From: Fastidiosipila sp963510375
Lineage (GTDB): Bacteria > Bacillota > Clostridia > Saccharofermentanales > Fastidiosipilaceae
NCBI GenBank assembly: GCA_963510375.1
Contig: CAUPES010000008.1
Coordinates: 1-64,000, forward strand
Direction: 5' to 3'
DNA: 64,000 nt
Shown piece by piece: positions 28,809 to 37,097 of the stretch. Under the pieces are notes generated by a model. That model searched no databases. It had not been told where the DNA came from and worked only from the letters and a program-made list of their open reading frames with translations. Position numbers and translations under genes: made by a program. Within the stretch, counting starts at the first letter, position 1; every line of letters begins with the position of its first letter.

Positions 28809-29546
28809 CTACTTAAGATTAATTTTGAAATCTTTTTTCCATTTCAAACTTTGCTTAATAAAAGTTTTAGCAAACTTAAAGATGCTTTTTAAGTTTACTG
28901 AATTCTCACCTGCCTGACGTTCCAAAAAATCTATTTTATGTCTTGCTATACTTATCTCATTACGAGCTTCAAACTTATTTGCCACAACTGCACATAAAAC
29001 ATTACTCAAGACAAAATCATCAGGAATATATTTGATTATTTTACTCAGTGCTGATTTATTATAAAGTCTAAAAGGTACGTTAGCATCCTTTATATTTTCT
29101 TTAAAAAGTATCTTTATTACTTTACTGAGAGTAAAACTAACAAATTTCCTGACAATACCATCTTTTCTATCAAAACGATATCCTAATTGAAGATCGTATT
29201 TATGACGATTTTCCCAAAAAGTATTAAAGTCTTTGGCTTTAGTCTGACCATCCGAATCTGTTTGAAAAATGAAGTCTGCACCTGCTTCCAAAGCTTTTTT
29301 ATATGCAAATGTAACACTTGGCCCATGACCAGAATTTTGCTTATTAATAAAAATTAGTTTTGGGTAATTTTTTTGTAATTCTGTTAAAACTTCAACAGTA
29401 TTATCTTTACTACCATCATTTATAATTAAAAGTCTAGAATCCTCTGAAACTTCAGTCAAAGAATACCAGTCTGAAATTAGTTCAGGCAGATTTTGTGCTT
29501 CGTTATAAGCTGGCATAACAATGTAAAGTATTTCTTCTTTCTGCAT
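28809..29546 (-). CDS. Family 2 glycosyltransferase
   Basis: 245 aa, starting at the ATG 29546 (AGGTG just upstream; the GTG at 29552 is the alternative). GT-A fold: IVMPAYNEAQNLPELISDWY, LLIINDGSKDNT and the metal-binding FQTDSDGQTKAKDF. The length and LGYRFDRKDGIVRKFVSF segment resemble dolichol-phosphate-mannose-synthase-like or polyprenyl-phosphate sugar transferases, but no C-terminal membrane spans are present. Sits between corA and the response regulator. Substrate unknown. Confidence 0.85.
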   Translation of the reverse strand: MQKEEILYIVMPAYNEAQNLPELISDWYSLTEVSEDSRLLIINDGSKDNTVEVLTELQKNYPKLIFINKQNSGHGPSVTFAYKKALEAGADFIFQTDSDGQTKAKDFNTFWENRHKYDLQLGYRFDRKDGIVRKFVSFTLSKVIKILFKENIKDANVPFRLYNKSALSKIIKYIPDDFVLSNVLCAVVANKFEARNEISIARHKIDFLERQAGENSVNLKSIFKFAKTFIKQSLKWKKDFKINLK

Positions 29547-29573
29547 AAACACACCTATCTTTTATTAGATTAA

Positions 29574-30503
29574 TTATAGCATCCTTAATTTGCGCAATAA
29601 ATAAGCGACTAAGACTGTCAATAAGACTATAACACCCATTAATATTAAAAAACCAAATGGTTTATCTTGCATAGGTACCCAGACATTCATTCCCCAAATA
29701 CCACTAACTATAGTAGGAATAGACATTACAAAAGTAATAGATGTTAAAATCTTCATTGCATCATTTTGGTTATTAGAAATAATTGATGCATATGTATCCA
29801 TTGTACTAGATAAAATATCAGTATAAAGACTAGTCATTTCTAAAGCTTGCTTGTTGTCTGTAATAACATCTTCTAGCAAGTCTGAATCCTCAGGATAGTT
29901 CTTAATTAAGTGATGACGTAAGAGTCTTTCTAAAATCTTCTCATTGCCCCTTAAAGATGTTGCAAAATACACCAGAGATTTCTCAATTTTTAACAAACTT
30001 AATAACTCTTTATTTTCAATTGAATCTTTAACATTTGAGGTAATTCTATCACTAAGTTTTTCAAGGATTTTAAGATTTCTTAAATATTCATTAGAAGTAT
30101 TTTGTAAAATTTGCAATATAAAACGAGTTTTATATTGTGTGTAAAAATCTTTGGTTTTACCTTTTAAAAATTTATCAAGAACGGTATCATCACTCAAGCA
30201 AACAGTTATTATATAATTTTTAAAAGGTAAAATTGCTAATGGAATTGTTTCATAAAACTCATCATTATCTTTACTCTTAATAGGAACATTAATAATTATA
30301 AAAGTTTTATCATCTTCATATTCATAGCGTGGAGATTCCTCAGGGTCAAGGGCATCTTCTAAAAGAGTAGCATCTACACTATATTCATTAATAAGTAAAG
30401 CTTTTTCTTCTTCATTTGGAGCGACTACATTTATCCATGCACCACTTTCAAAATCTTCCAACTTAACTAATTCTTTTTCTCTAGTAATATAAAAGTCTAT
30501 CAT
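29574..30503 (-). CDS. corA: CorA-family divalent cation transporter
   Basis: 309 aa from the ATG at 30503, with GAGG six bases upstream; the GTG at 30515 overlaps that site and is less likely. CorA proteins are pentameric magnesium (or other divalent) channels. A long cytoplasmic domain is followed by two C-terminal spans (about 250-272 and 282-302) with the signature GMN in VSGIWGMNVWVPMQ. The ending RKLR is positively charged, as usual. Selectivity for Mg over Co or Zn cannot be read from the sequence. Confidence 0.92.
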   Translation of the reverse strand: MIDFYITREKELVKLEDFESGAWINVVAPNEEEKALLINEYSVDATLLEDALDPEESPRYEYEDDKTFIIINVPIKSKDNDEFYETIPLAILPFKNYIITVCLSDDTVLDKFLKGKTKDFYTQYKTRFILQILQNTSNEYLRNLKILEKLSDRITSNVKDSIENKELLSLLKIEKSLVYFATSLRGNEKILERLLRHHLIKNYPEDSDLLEDVITDNKQALEMTSLYTDILSSTMDTYASIISNNQNDAMKILTSITFVMSIPTIVSGIWGMNVWVPMQDKPFGFLILMGVIVLLTVLVAYLLRKLRML

Positions 30504-30611
30504 TTCAGCCCTCACAGTTTATTCGAATAATTCTATTATATAAAATTTTCTTATCTCTGCCTTAGGAAGATTTAATGATAGACTAAATGTTACTCTATTT
30601 TTACGAACACT

Positions 30612-32384
30612 TTATTTTAACGGATACTCTTTTTCAAATTCAGCTAAAGTAGTTTTATATAATTCTGAATTTTTATCAATATTATTTTCAAAATCATGAG
30701 TTTTATTATTATTAGTATCTAACTGTAAGATATAAAGCGAAATATTATTACAATGATCTGAAACTCTTTCTAAACCATTAAATACATCAGTTATTGCAAT
30801 ACCATTCTTAACCTTACATTTACCTTTTTTCATACGTTTAATATGTCTTTTGACCATATGTTTATCAAGATTGTTAATATGTTCCTCAAGGGGTGGTATT
30901 GTTTCTACAAATGTTGAATTTTGGTCTCCCAAACTCTTATACGTCCTATCAACAATATCTTGTACTGCTGAGAAATATAAGTGTAAGTCATCTCTAGCAT
31001 CTTTAGAAAATTCTCTAGATTTTTCAGCACTAGCTTTAACTGTATTTGCAAAGTTCATAGCATGGTCGCAAATCCTTTCAACATCATTCATTCCATTAAA
31101 CACTAAAGTTAATCTTTGACTATCGTCTTCATTAAGTTCTTTAACTAGAAGCTGGGAAGTATAATTTTTCAATGAATCTTCGAATCTATCAACACTTTGT
31201 TCTAACTCTTCAATTTTTAGAAATTTTTCATCAGAATACTCATCAAAAAGTTCAAAACTTAATCTCAAAGCTTTATCAGAATATTCCATCATCTTAACTA
31301 AAACTTCATAGGATCTATTCAGCGCTAAATGAGGTTGCTCCAAGAAAAGAGGGTCTAATAGATTAAGTGTTTTAATTGTACTATCTTGACCTGTGCTATT
31401 AGTTTCTGCATCTGAAGGAATGACAATCTTAGAAAACTCAACTAATTGTTTTGTAAATGGCAACAAAATCAATGTTGTAAATAAGTTAAAGATTGTATGC
31501 ACCATAGCTATAGAAAACTCTGTTACACGATCTCCCATAAATGAGAAAGGCCAAATAAAATCGATTATATAAAACAAACTAACAAATATAATTGTACCCA
31601 ACATGTTAAATGTTAAGTGAATAATTGAAACTCTTTGTGCATTTCTTTTACTACCAATAGCTGCAAGCATAGATGTTATACAGGTACCAATGTTTTGACC
31701 CATGATAATTGGGAATGCTGAAGCAAAAGTGATTTGACCAGTAGTACTTAACGCCTGCAAAATACCAATAGATGCTGATGAGGATTGTACAATAGCAGTA
31801 ACTATAGCACCAACAATAATTCCTAAAATCGGATTAGTAAATATAGTAAAAGCTCTTGTGAAGTTAGGATTGCCTTGTAGACCAGACATAGATGCACTCA
31901 TCGCATTCATACCAAACATGATTAATGAAAATCCTAATATAGTATTTGCAATAGATTTTTTTCTTTCAGTCTTAGCTACAGACAACATAATAATTGCAAC
32001 AATAGCAAGAATAGGTGTAAATGTAGATGGTTTAAGAATTTGAACAATAAAACTATCTTCATCTAAACCGCTCAAACTTAATATCCATGCAGTTATGGTT
32101 GTTCCGATGTTGGCACCCATAATCACTGGAACTGTTTGCCTTAGTTTCATTACTCCAGAGTTTACGAGAGCAACTAACATTATAGTCACGGCTGAGGATG
32201 ATTGAACTACTGTTGTAACAACTATTCCTAAGAAAACTCCTTTAAATTTACTTGAAGTTAATTTTCCTAAAATATTTTCTAATTGTCCACTTGATGCGTT
32301 TTGCAATCCATTTCCCATCACCTCTAGACCAAATAGAAATAAGGCAAGCCCACCCAGAAGATCAAGTACACTATAAATATCCAT
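30612..32384 (-). CDS. Na/Pi cotransporter with C-terminal PhoU-like domain
   Basis: 590 aa. The membrane half has eight or more spans and two copies of the Na/Pi-II signature (VVQSSSAVTIMLVALVNSG and IVQSSSASIGILQALS), with the characteristic start GGLALFLFGLEVMGNGLQNA. Residues ~345-560 are helical, PhoU-like. The family (NptA/YjbB) moves inorganic phosphate with sodium. GAGG precedes the ATG. Upstream lies a 470-base region with repeated AACGT motifs. Confidence 0.92.
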   Translation of the reverse strand: MDIYSVLDLLGGLALFLFGLEVMGNGLQNASSGQLENILGKLTSSKFKGVFLGIVVTTVVQSSSAVTIMLVALVNSGVMKLRQTVPVIMGANIGTTITAWILSLSGLDEDSFIVQILKPSTFTPILAIVAIIMLSVAKTERKKSIANTILGFSLIMFGMNAMSASMSGLQGNPNFTRAFTIFTNPILGIIVGAIVTAIVQSSSASIGILQALSTTGQITFASAFPIIMGQNIGTCITSMLAAIGSKRNAQRVSIIHLTFNMLGTIIFVSLFYIIDFIWPFSFMGDRVTEFSIAMVHTIFNLFTTLILLPFTKQLVEFSKIVIPSDAETNSTGQDSTIKTLNLLDPLFLEQPHLALNRSYEVLVKMMEYSDKALRLSFELFDEYSDEKFLKIEELEQSVDRFEDSLKNYTSQLLVKELNEDDSQRLTLVFNGMNDVERICDHAMNFANTVKASAEKSREFSKDARDDLHLYFSAVQDIVDRTYKSLGDQNSTFVETIPPLEEHINNLDKHMVKRHIKRMKKGKCKVKNGIAITDVFNGLERVSDHCNNISLYILQLDTNNNKTHDFENNIDKNSELYKTTLAEFEKEYPLK

Positions 32385-32855
32385 ATTTACCTCAAAATTA
32401 ATCTATTTAAATTATTTTAAATTAAAGTTACACATCCATTAAAATATTATTAACGTTTAGAATTTTAACGTATAAACGTATAAAAATAAAGCTTAATATA
32501 GAAAAATCTCTTTTGATTATCGTGTAAAAACTTATGATTTTGCATAATTTTTGTATTTTTTTCTTAATAATAAAACCTATATTAAGGAGTATGCTTTTAT
32601 AAAAAAGCTAGAACACATAAAAGTTCAAACAATTTTTATAATTTCGTAGACATTGAAATATTAAATAGTTAATTCAGGGACTTTAATTGAGCTCCCTTGG
32701 TTAAAAGATTTTCTAATTTGTAAAAAATAAAAAAACTAAAATTTACAAGAGATAAACATGAATGACAACGTTGTAGCCGCATGGCATACAAATCACACGG
32801 CTACTTTATTTACAAATTAAGGAACATAGGTCATTTGAGCGCGAGTCGATATATT
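32385..32855. other. 470-base intergenic region upstream of the Na/Pi symporter
   Basis: No credible gene. It holds three AACGT motifs (32452-32456, 32467-32471, 32475-32479) 70-95 bases before the symporter start, with the first pair forming an imperfect dyad, and the hairpin and palindrome at 32765-32804. The remainder is AT-rich with no recognisable RNA family. Confidence 0.5.
32765..32804 (-). other. Hairpin with adjacent perfect palindrome
   Basis: The 11-nt arms 32773-32783 and 32794-32804 pair fully as minus-strand RNA (two G-U wobbles) but not fully as plus-strand RNA, so the element belongs to the minus strand, about 50 bases past the small membrane-protein gene. The adjoining ACAACGTTGT (32765-32774) is a perfect palindrome. 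There is no T-run, so it is not a typical terminator. Confidence 0.4.
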
Positions 32856-32981
32856 CTACTTACCACCAAACAAATAACCTAAATCAAAGCCACTACGATA
32901 AGATATGTATACACCGACTACAATTAGTACTATTCCTATGATTATTTTAAAAGCGCTAGGTGTTTTATTATCATTATCCAT
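32856..32981 (-). CDS. 41-aa single-span membrane peptide
   Basis: Not a recognised family. The ATG at 32981 has a perfect AGGAGG 8 bases upstream; another ATG at 32987 is too close to it. The peptide has a short polar N terminus (MDNDNKTPSAFK), one hydrophobic span at about 13-30 (IIIGIVLIVVGVYISY) and a C-terminal Gly/aromatic tail (GFDLGYLFGGK). A good promoter (33045-33072) lies upstream, which argues that it is a real, expressed gene. It is transcribed away from the tRNA genes toward the Na/Pi symporter. Could be a small membrane modulator or a toxin-like peptide; no antisense RNA was seen. Confidence 0.65.
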   Translation of the reverse strand: MDNDNKTPSAFKIIIGIVLIVVGVYISYRSGFDLGYLFGGK

Positions 32982-33044
32982 TATCATTACCTCCTGAATG
33001 CATATTAAATATTTTTATCTTATTTAATAAAGATTACAAAACTT

Positions 33045-33072
33045 ATTATATTACTCCAGAAAAAATTGACAA
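33045..33072 (-). promoter_or_regulatory. Sigma-A promoter of the 41-aa peptide
   Basis: On the minus strand TTGTCA (33072-33067) and TATAAT (33050-33045) are 16 bases apart, one mismatch from consensus in total. The start codon lies about 60 nt downstream. Confidence 0.6.
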
Positions 33073-33216
33073 CTATTTTATTATATTTAAGTAATTTACA
33101 AAAAAACTTAAAATACAGAAAAAATTTTCCAACGAAATATTAATAGTAATACCAAAATTTACAATTTTTATAAAAATGTGTTAAATTACTGAAATTTCAC
33201 AAAACACTAACTAATA

Positions 33217-33247
33217 AATACCCGCAAACCTAGAGTTCACGGGCATT
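33217..33247 (-). terminator. Terminator after tRNA-Thr
   Basis: An 8-bp stem (AATGCCCG with CGGGTATT, minus strand, one G-T pair) with a 15-nt loop stands 6 bases past the tRNA-Thr CCA end and is followed by TTATTAG. Confidence 0.55.
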
Positions 33248-33252
33248 TTATC

Positions 33253-33327
33253 TGGAGCCACAAATGGGAATCGAACCCACGACCTACTCTTTACGAGGGA
33301 GTTGCTCTACCCCTGAGCTATTGTGGC
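33253..33327 (-). tRNA. tRNA-Thr (anticodon CGU)
   Basis: 75 nt. Acceptor arms GCCACAA and TTGTGGC pair perfectly; D-stem GCTC/GAGC, T-arm GTGGG-TTCGATT-CCCAT, and CCA is encoded. The anticodon loop CTCGTAA gives CGU, reading ACG. The anticodon stem has one C-A mismatch next to the loop. Confidence 0.93.
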
Positions 33328-33352
33328 AAATTAGTTAAGTTTTAAAATAAAA

Positions 33353-33381
33353 AGCCTACGCAGCAAAAGCTTATGTAGGCT
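33353..33381 (-). terminator. Terminator between tRNA-Ala and tRNA-Thr
   Basis: A perfect 7-bp AGCCTAC/GTAGGCT stem with an inner AGC/GCT pairing is followed on the minus strand by TTTTTATTTT. It should end the tRNA-Ala transcript. Confidence 0.75.
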
Positions 33382-33385
33382 GAAT

Positions 33386-33461
<76 letters not shown>

Positions 33462-33474
33462 GTTAACTATTGCT

Positions 33475-33503
33475 ATTATACTTATTCTATTACCAAAAGT
33501 CTA
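33475..33503 (-). promoter_or_regulatory. Promoter of tRNA-Ala
   Basis: TAGACT (33503-33498) and TATAAT (33480-33475) on the minus strand, 17 bases apart. The -10 is 13 bases before the mature tRNA 5' end, allowing a short RNase P-cleaved leader. Confidence 0.55.
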
Positions 33504-33601
33504 CTTAATAATATTGTAAAATTGCTTCTCTTAAATTTTACTAATATTAATTTTTAATGATCAAATGCCTTGCAAATAAAATGCAAATTTGAAAATAAAT
33601 A

Positions 33602-33631
33602 AAGCTAGCAAACATTGTTGTTTACTAGCTT
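33602..33631 (-). terminator. Terminator after tmRNA
   Basis: A 13-bp stem (arms 33602-33614 and 33619-33631, 4-nt loop, one G-T pair on the minus strand) begins 6 bases past the tmRNA CCA end and is followed by TATTTATTTTC. Confidence 0.75.
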
Positions 33632-33637
33632 CCACTT

Positions 33638-34014
33638 TGGTGGAGATGGCGAGAATTGAACTCGCGTCCAAAACTATTTCCACTAGCTCTTCTCCGAGTG
33701 CAGTCAGTTTATGAAGTATTCCCCTTGTACCGTGCCAACTGACAGGCTGGCACTCCGGTAGCTTCATAATTACACTTAGGTCGCAAAGCTTAAACCTAAG
33801 CGGTCCCTGTTTAACCTCTAACAGGTAAGGTCTGTTAACCTCACAGTGGCTAGGTCACAGATAACCTAGGTTGTGCGCTGCGATAAAATTAAGCTGCAGC
33901 TAAAGCGTAATCGTTATTTGCAATTACAATTTTACCAGATGATTAAAGAGGCCAACTGGTATCCTCTACTCGCTAAACTAGCTTCTACAGTCCTGTCGAA
34001 ACCTGTACATCCCC
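33638..34014 (-). ncRNA. ssrA: Transfer-messenger RNA (tmRNA)
   Basis: 377 nt. It rescues stalled ribosomes and tags the unfinished peptide for proteolysis. The 5' end GGGGATGTACAGGTTTCGAC and 3' end with T-arm GGTTCAATTC-like sequence, CATCTCC-A-CCA are diagnostic; acceptor GGGGATG pairs with CATCTCC. The tag frame is read from 33921 (GCA) to the TAA at 33889, encoding ANNDYALAAA, to follow the alanine carried by tmRNA itself. The alternating self-complementary blocks at 33700-33880 fit pseudoknots PK2-PK4. A reading frame drawn across its 3' half is a shadow. Confidence 0.96.
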
Positions 34015-34039
34015 GTAACTGTGTAAGCATAATAACATA

Positions 34040-34105
34040 AAAAAATAACTGTGGCAGTAATTTTCCATTAAAATTATCAAATTTAATATACCACAGCTAT
34101 TTTTT
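34040..34105 (-). terminator. Terminator after secA
   Basis: A 15-bp stem (arms 34040-34054 and 34091-34105, one G-T pair) with a large AT-rich loop starts 24 bases past the secA stop and ends on the minus strand in a run of seven T. It separates secA from tmRNA. Confidence 0.65.
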
Positions 34106-34128
34106 AACTTTTTCATCAATATCAGTCA

Positions 34129-36993
34129 CTACCTACCGTGACATTGTTTATATTTTTTACCACTTCCGCAAGGGCAAGGTTCATTTCTTCCTGCTCGAAT
34201 TTCTTTTTCAATTGGTTCAGAACTTTGATCTCTTGATTGATCTTCACCTCTTTTAGCTTCAGCTTTTCTAAGCTCCCGAGCTGCTGCTTCTTGTCTTCGT
34301 CTAAGCTCTTCTAACTTAGCCTGTTGCTCTTCTTGACTCATTGGTCTTGCTTGTTCTGCTGTCGCTCCCTCTAACTCTTCATTTTCTTTTCGATCAGGTT
34401 TTTCATTGCTTACAAATTCAGCCCTCAAGATTAACTTAGCACAGTCTCTTGCAATAGCTTCATTCATCTCAACAAACATCTCATAACCTTCTCTACGATA
34501 TTCTTGTACTGGGTTATGCTGGGCAACAGATCTCATGCTAATGGCACTCTTCAATCTGTCCATATTGTCAATATGATCCATCCACTTAGAGTCAACTGTT
34601 CTTAGTAAGACTACCCTTTCAGCTTCACGCATGAAATCTGGACCACCTAGTTCGTGCTCACGATTTCTATATTTCTCTACTGCTGCCTCTTGAACATCTG
34701 CAAGAATATTAGTAAAGCTTTCTCCCTCAGTTACTCTTTCTTCAATGTCGTTATAAACATTAAGCTCACCTGTTATGTCACGTAATTGTGTCAATAAACC
34801 AACTAGATCAATTGAGCTTTTATCTGCATGTTCATGAGCTATAAGGAAGTCATTGAAAATCTTTTCGATTGAACTATTAATATAAGCTTCAAATACATCT
34901 TGTAAATCTTTACCTTCAAGAACTTGTCTTCTTTCTTTGTAAATAACTTCACGTTGTTGGTTCATTACGTCATCATATTCAAGAACATTCTTTCTAATGC
35001 CAAAGTTTCTACCTTCAACTTTTTTTTGAGCGGAACTAATAGCATTAGTTAGCATTCTATGTTGAATTTCTGTATCTTCATCGACACCTAGACTATTGAA
35101 CATTCCAAGCATTCTATCTCCACCAAACTGACGCATTAAATCATCATCAAGTGATAAGTAGAACTTACTACTTCCTGGGTCACCTTGACGTCCAGAACGA
35201 CCTCTCAACTGGTTGTCAATACGTCTGGATTCGTGCCTCTCTGTACCTACAACATATAAACCACCAGCATCTACTACTTTTTGCTTTTCAGCATCTGTGT
35301 GAACTTTGAATTTTGAATACAACTCTTGGAATTTCTCACGAGCTGCTAATATGTTTTCATCATCAGTATCATTATAAGCTGTTGATGCTTCTATCAACTC
35401 ATCATCATAACCTAGTTCGCGCATTTCTTGTCTAGCTAAGTATTCTGGGTTACCTCCTAGCAAAATGTCAGTACCTCTACCAGCCATGTTTGTAGCGATG
35501 GTAACAGAACCTAGTCTACCAGCTTGGGCAATAATCTCAGCTTCTCGAGCATGTTGCTTAGCATTAAGAACGTTATGTTTAATTCCATTTCGACTAAATA
35601 ATTTACTAATTATTTCAGAATTCTCAACAGAAACAGTACCTACAAGTACTGGTTGTCCTTGAGCTTGAGCTTCTTTAACTTCATTCACAACTGCATTCAA
35701 TTTTCCTGTTTCTGATTTATACACAGCATCAGCTTGATCTTCACGAACAACGTCTTTATTAGTAGGAATTTCAATTACATCTAAATTATAAATACTTCTA
35801 AATTCATCTTCTTCTGTTAAGGCAGTACCAGTCATACCAGAAAGTTTTGTATACATTCTGAAATAGTTCTGGAAAGTAATAGTTGCCAATGTTTTACTTT
35901 CTCTATTAACTTTAACGCCTTCTTTTGCCTCAATAGCTTGGTGTAAACCATCAGAATAACGTCTACCATCCATCAAACGACCAGTAAAGTTATCAACAAT
36001 TACAATCTCATTGTCTTTAACAATATACTGCTCATCCTTATGCATAGTTCCGTGAGCCTTTAAAGCATTATTTATATAGTGTTGCAAGTCAAAATTAGAT
36101 TCATCTGAAAGGTTTTCTATATTGAAGTATCTTTCAGCTTTTGCCACACCGTTAGAAGTCAAAACAGCAGTTTTAGCTTTTTCATCAACTATATAATCTG
36201 CATCTCCTGCAATTTCATCCACAGATTCTTTACTATCCATTTCAGCTACTACATATGGATCCAATGTTCTTACAAAAGCATCCGCTTGGCCATACATTTC
36301 ACTTGAATTCTCACCTGCGCCAGAAATAATTAATGGTGTTCTAGCTTCATCAATAAGTATTGAGTCAACCTCATCAACAATGGCATAGTGTAGTTCTCTT
36401 TGAACTAGTTGTTCTTTATATGTAACCATGTTATCTCTTAAATAGTCGAAACCAAATTCGTTGTTCGTACCATAAGTGATATCAGCAGCATAAGATTCTC
36501 TTCTTTGATCCTTGTCTAATCCTGGAACTATAAGTCCTACAGTTAAGCCTAGATATTCATATATTTTACCCATCCACTCACTATCTCGTTTAGCTAGGTA
36601 ATCGTTAACGGTTACTACATGAACCCCCTTACCAGCCAAAGCATTTAGATAAACAGGAGCAGTTGCAACAAGTGTCTTACCTTCACCAGTTTTCATTTCT
36701 GCAATTCTACCTTGGTGTAAAACAATTCCACCAATTAACTGAACTGGGTAATGTTTCATATCTAAAACACGCCATGATGCCTCTCTTACGGTTGCAAATG
36801 CTTCAGGTAAGATATCATCTAACGTTTCACCATTATTTAATCTTGCTTTTAATTTAGCTGTCATACCTTTTAGTTCAGCTTCAGACATCTTAGAAAATTC
36901 ATCTTCTAAATCTAAAATATTTTTTACAATAGGTCGTATTCTCTTAATTTCACGCTCACTATAGGTACCAAATATTTTTTCAAATAAACCCAT
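34129..36993 (-). CDS. secA: Preprotein translocase ATPase SecA
   Basis: 954 aa. The motor that pushes preproteins through SecYEG. DEAD-type motor 1 (AEMKTGEGKTLVATAP, AIVDEVDSILIDEARTPLI), the preprotein cross-linking domain, motor 2 (TNMAGRGTDILLGGNP, GRSGRQGDPGSSKFYLSL), scaffold and wing domains, and a charged linker are followed by the C-terminal SEC-C zinc motif (RNEPCPCGSGKKYKQCHG). The start at 36993 begins with the canonical GLFEKIFGTYSEREIKRI. The same zinc motif ends the unrelated protein at 43172-43678. Confidence 0.98.
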   Translation of the reverse strand: MGLFEKIFGTYSEREIKRIRPIVKNILDLEDEFSKMSEAELKGMTAKLKARLNNGETLDDILPEAFATVREASWRVLDMKHYPVQLIGGIVLHQGRIAEMKTGEGKTLVATAPVYLNALAGKGVHVVTVNDYLAKRDSEWMGKIYEYLGLTVGLIVPGLDKDQRRESYAADITYGTNNEFGFDYLRDNMVTYKEQLVQRELHYAIVDEVDSILIDEARTPLIISGAGENSSEMYGQADAFVRTLDPYVVAEMDSKESVDEIAGDADYIVDEKAKTAVLTSNGVAKAERYFNIENLSDESNFDLQHYINNALKAHGTMHKDEQYIVKDNEIVIVDNFTGRLMDGRRYSDGLHQAIEAKEGVKVNRESKTLATITFQNYFRMYTKLSGMTGTALTEEDEFRSIYNLDVIEIPTNKDVVREDQADAVYKSETGKLNAVVNEVKEAQAQGQPVLVGTVSVENSEIISKLFSRNGIKHNVLNAKQHAREAEIIAQAGRLGSVTIATNMAGRGTDILLGGNPEYLARQEMRELGYDDELIEASTAYNDTDDENILAAREKFQELYSKFKVHTDAEKQKVVDAGGLYVVGTERHESRRIDNQLRGRSGRQGDPGSSKFYLSLDDDLMRQFGGDRMLGMFNSLGVDEDTEIQHRMLTNAISSAQKKVEGRNFGIRKNVLEYDDVMNQQREVIYKERRQVLEGKDLQDVFEAYINSSIEKIFNDFLIAHEHADKSSIDLVGLLTQLRDITGELNVYNDIEERVTEGESFTNILADVQEAAVEKYRNREHELGGPDFMREAERVVLLRTVDSKWMDHIDNMDRLKSAISMRSVAQHNPVQEYRREGYEMFVEMNEAIARDCAKLILRAEFVSNEKPDRKENEELEGATAEQARPMSQEEQQAKLEELRRRQEAAARELRKAEAKRGEDQSRDQSSEPIEKEIRAGRNEPCPCGSGKKYKQCHGR

Positions 36994-37055
36994 TAAAAAT
37001 TTTCCCCTTTAATTTTTACTTCTTAATAAATTATTCCCATTATTTTTCGTAGTGT

Positions 37056-37064
37056 ATTATAACA
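37056..37064 (-). promoter_or_regulatory. Extended -10 promoter of secA
   Basis: TGTTATAAT on the minus strand, about 63 bases before the secA start; no strong -35. Confidence 0.45.
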
Positions 37065-37097
37065 TTCATTTTATTTTAGCACTAATAAAGAAATACT

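Noticed and set aside
26171..32384. Phosphate regulon (two-component system plus Na/Pi symporter)
   Set aside because: Attractive, but three other genes lie between, no Pho-box-like repeat was seen at the kinase operon, and the kinase sensor domain gives no clue; not claimed.
33561..33767. Open frame across the tmRNA 3' half
   Set aside because: It covers conserved tmRNA structure and its terminator; not a gene.
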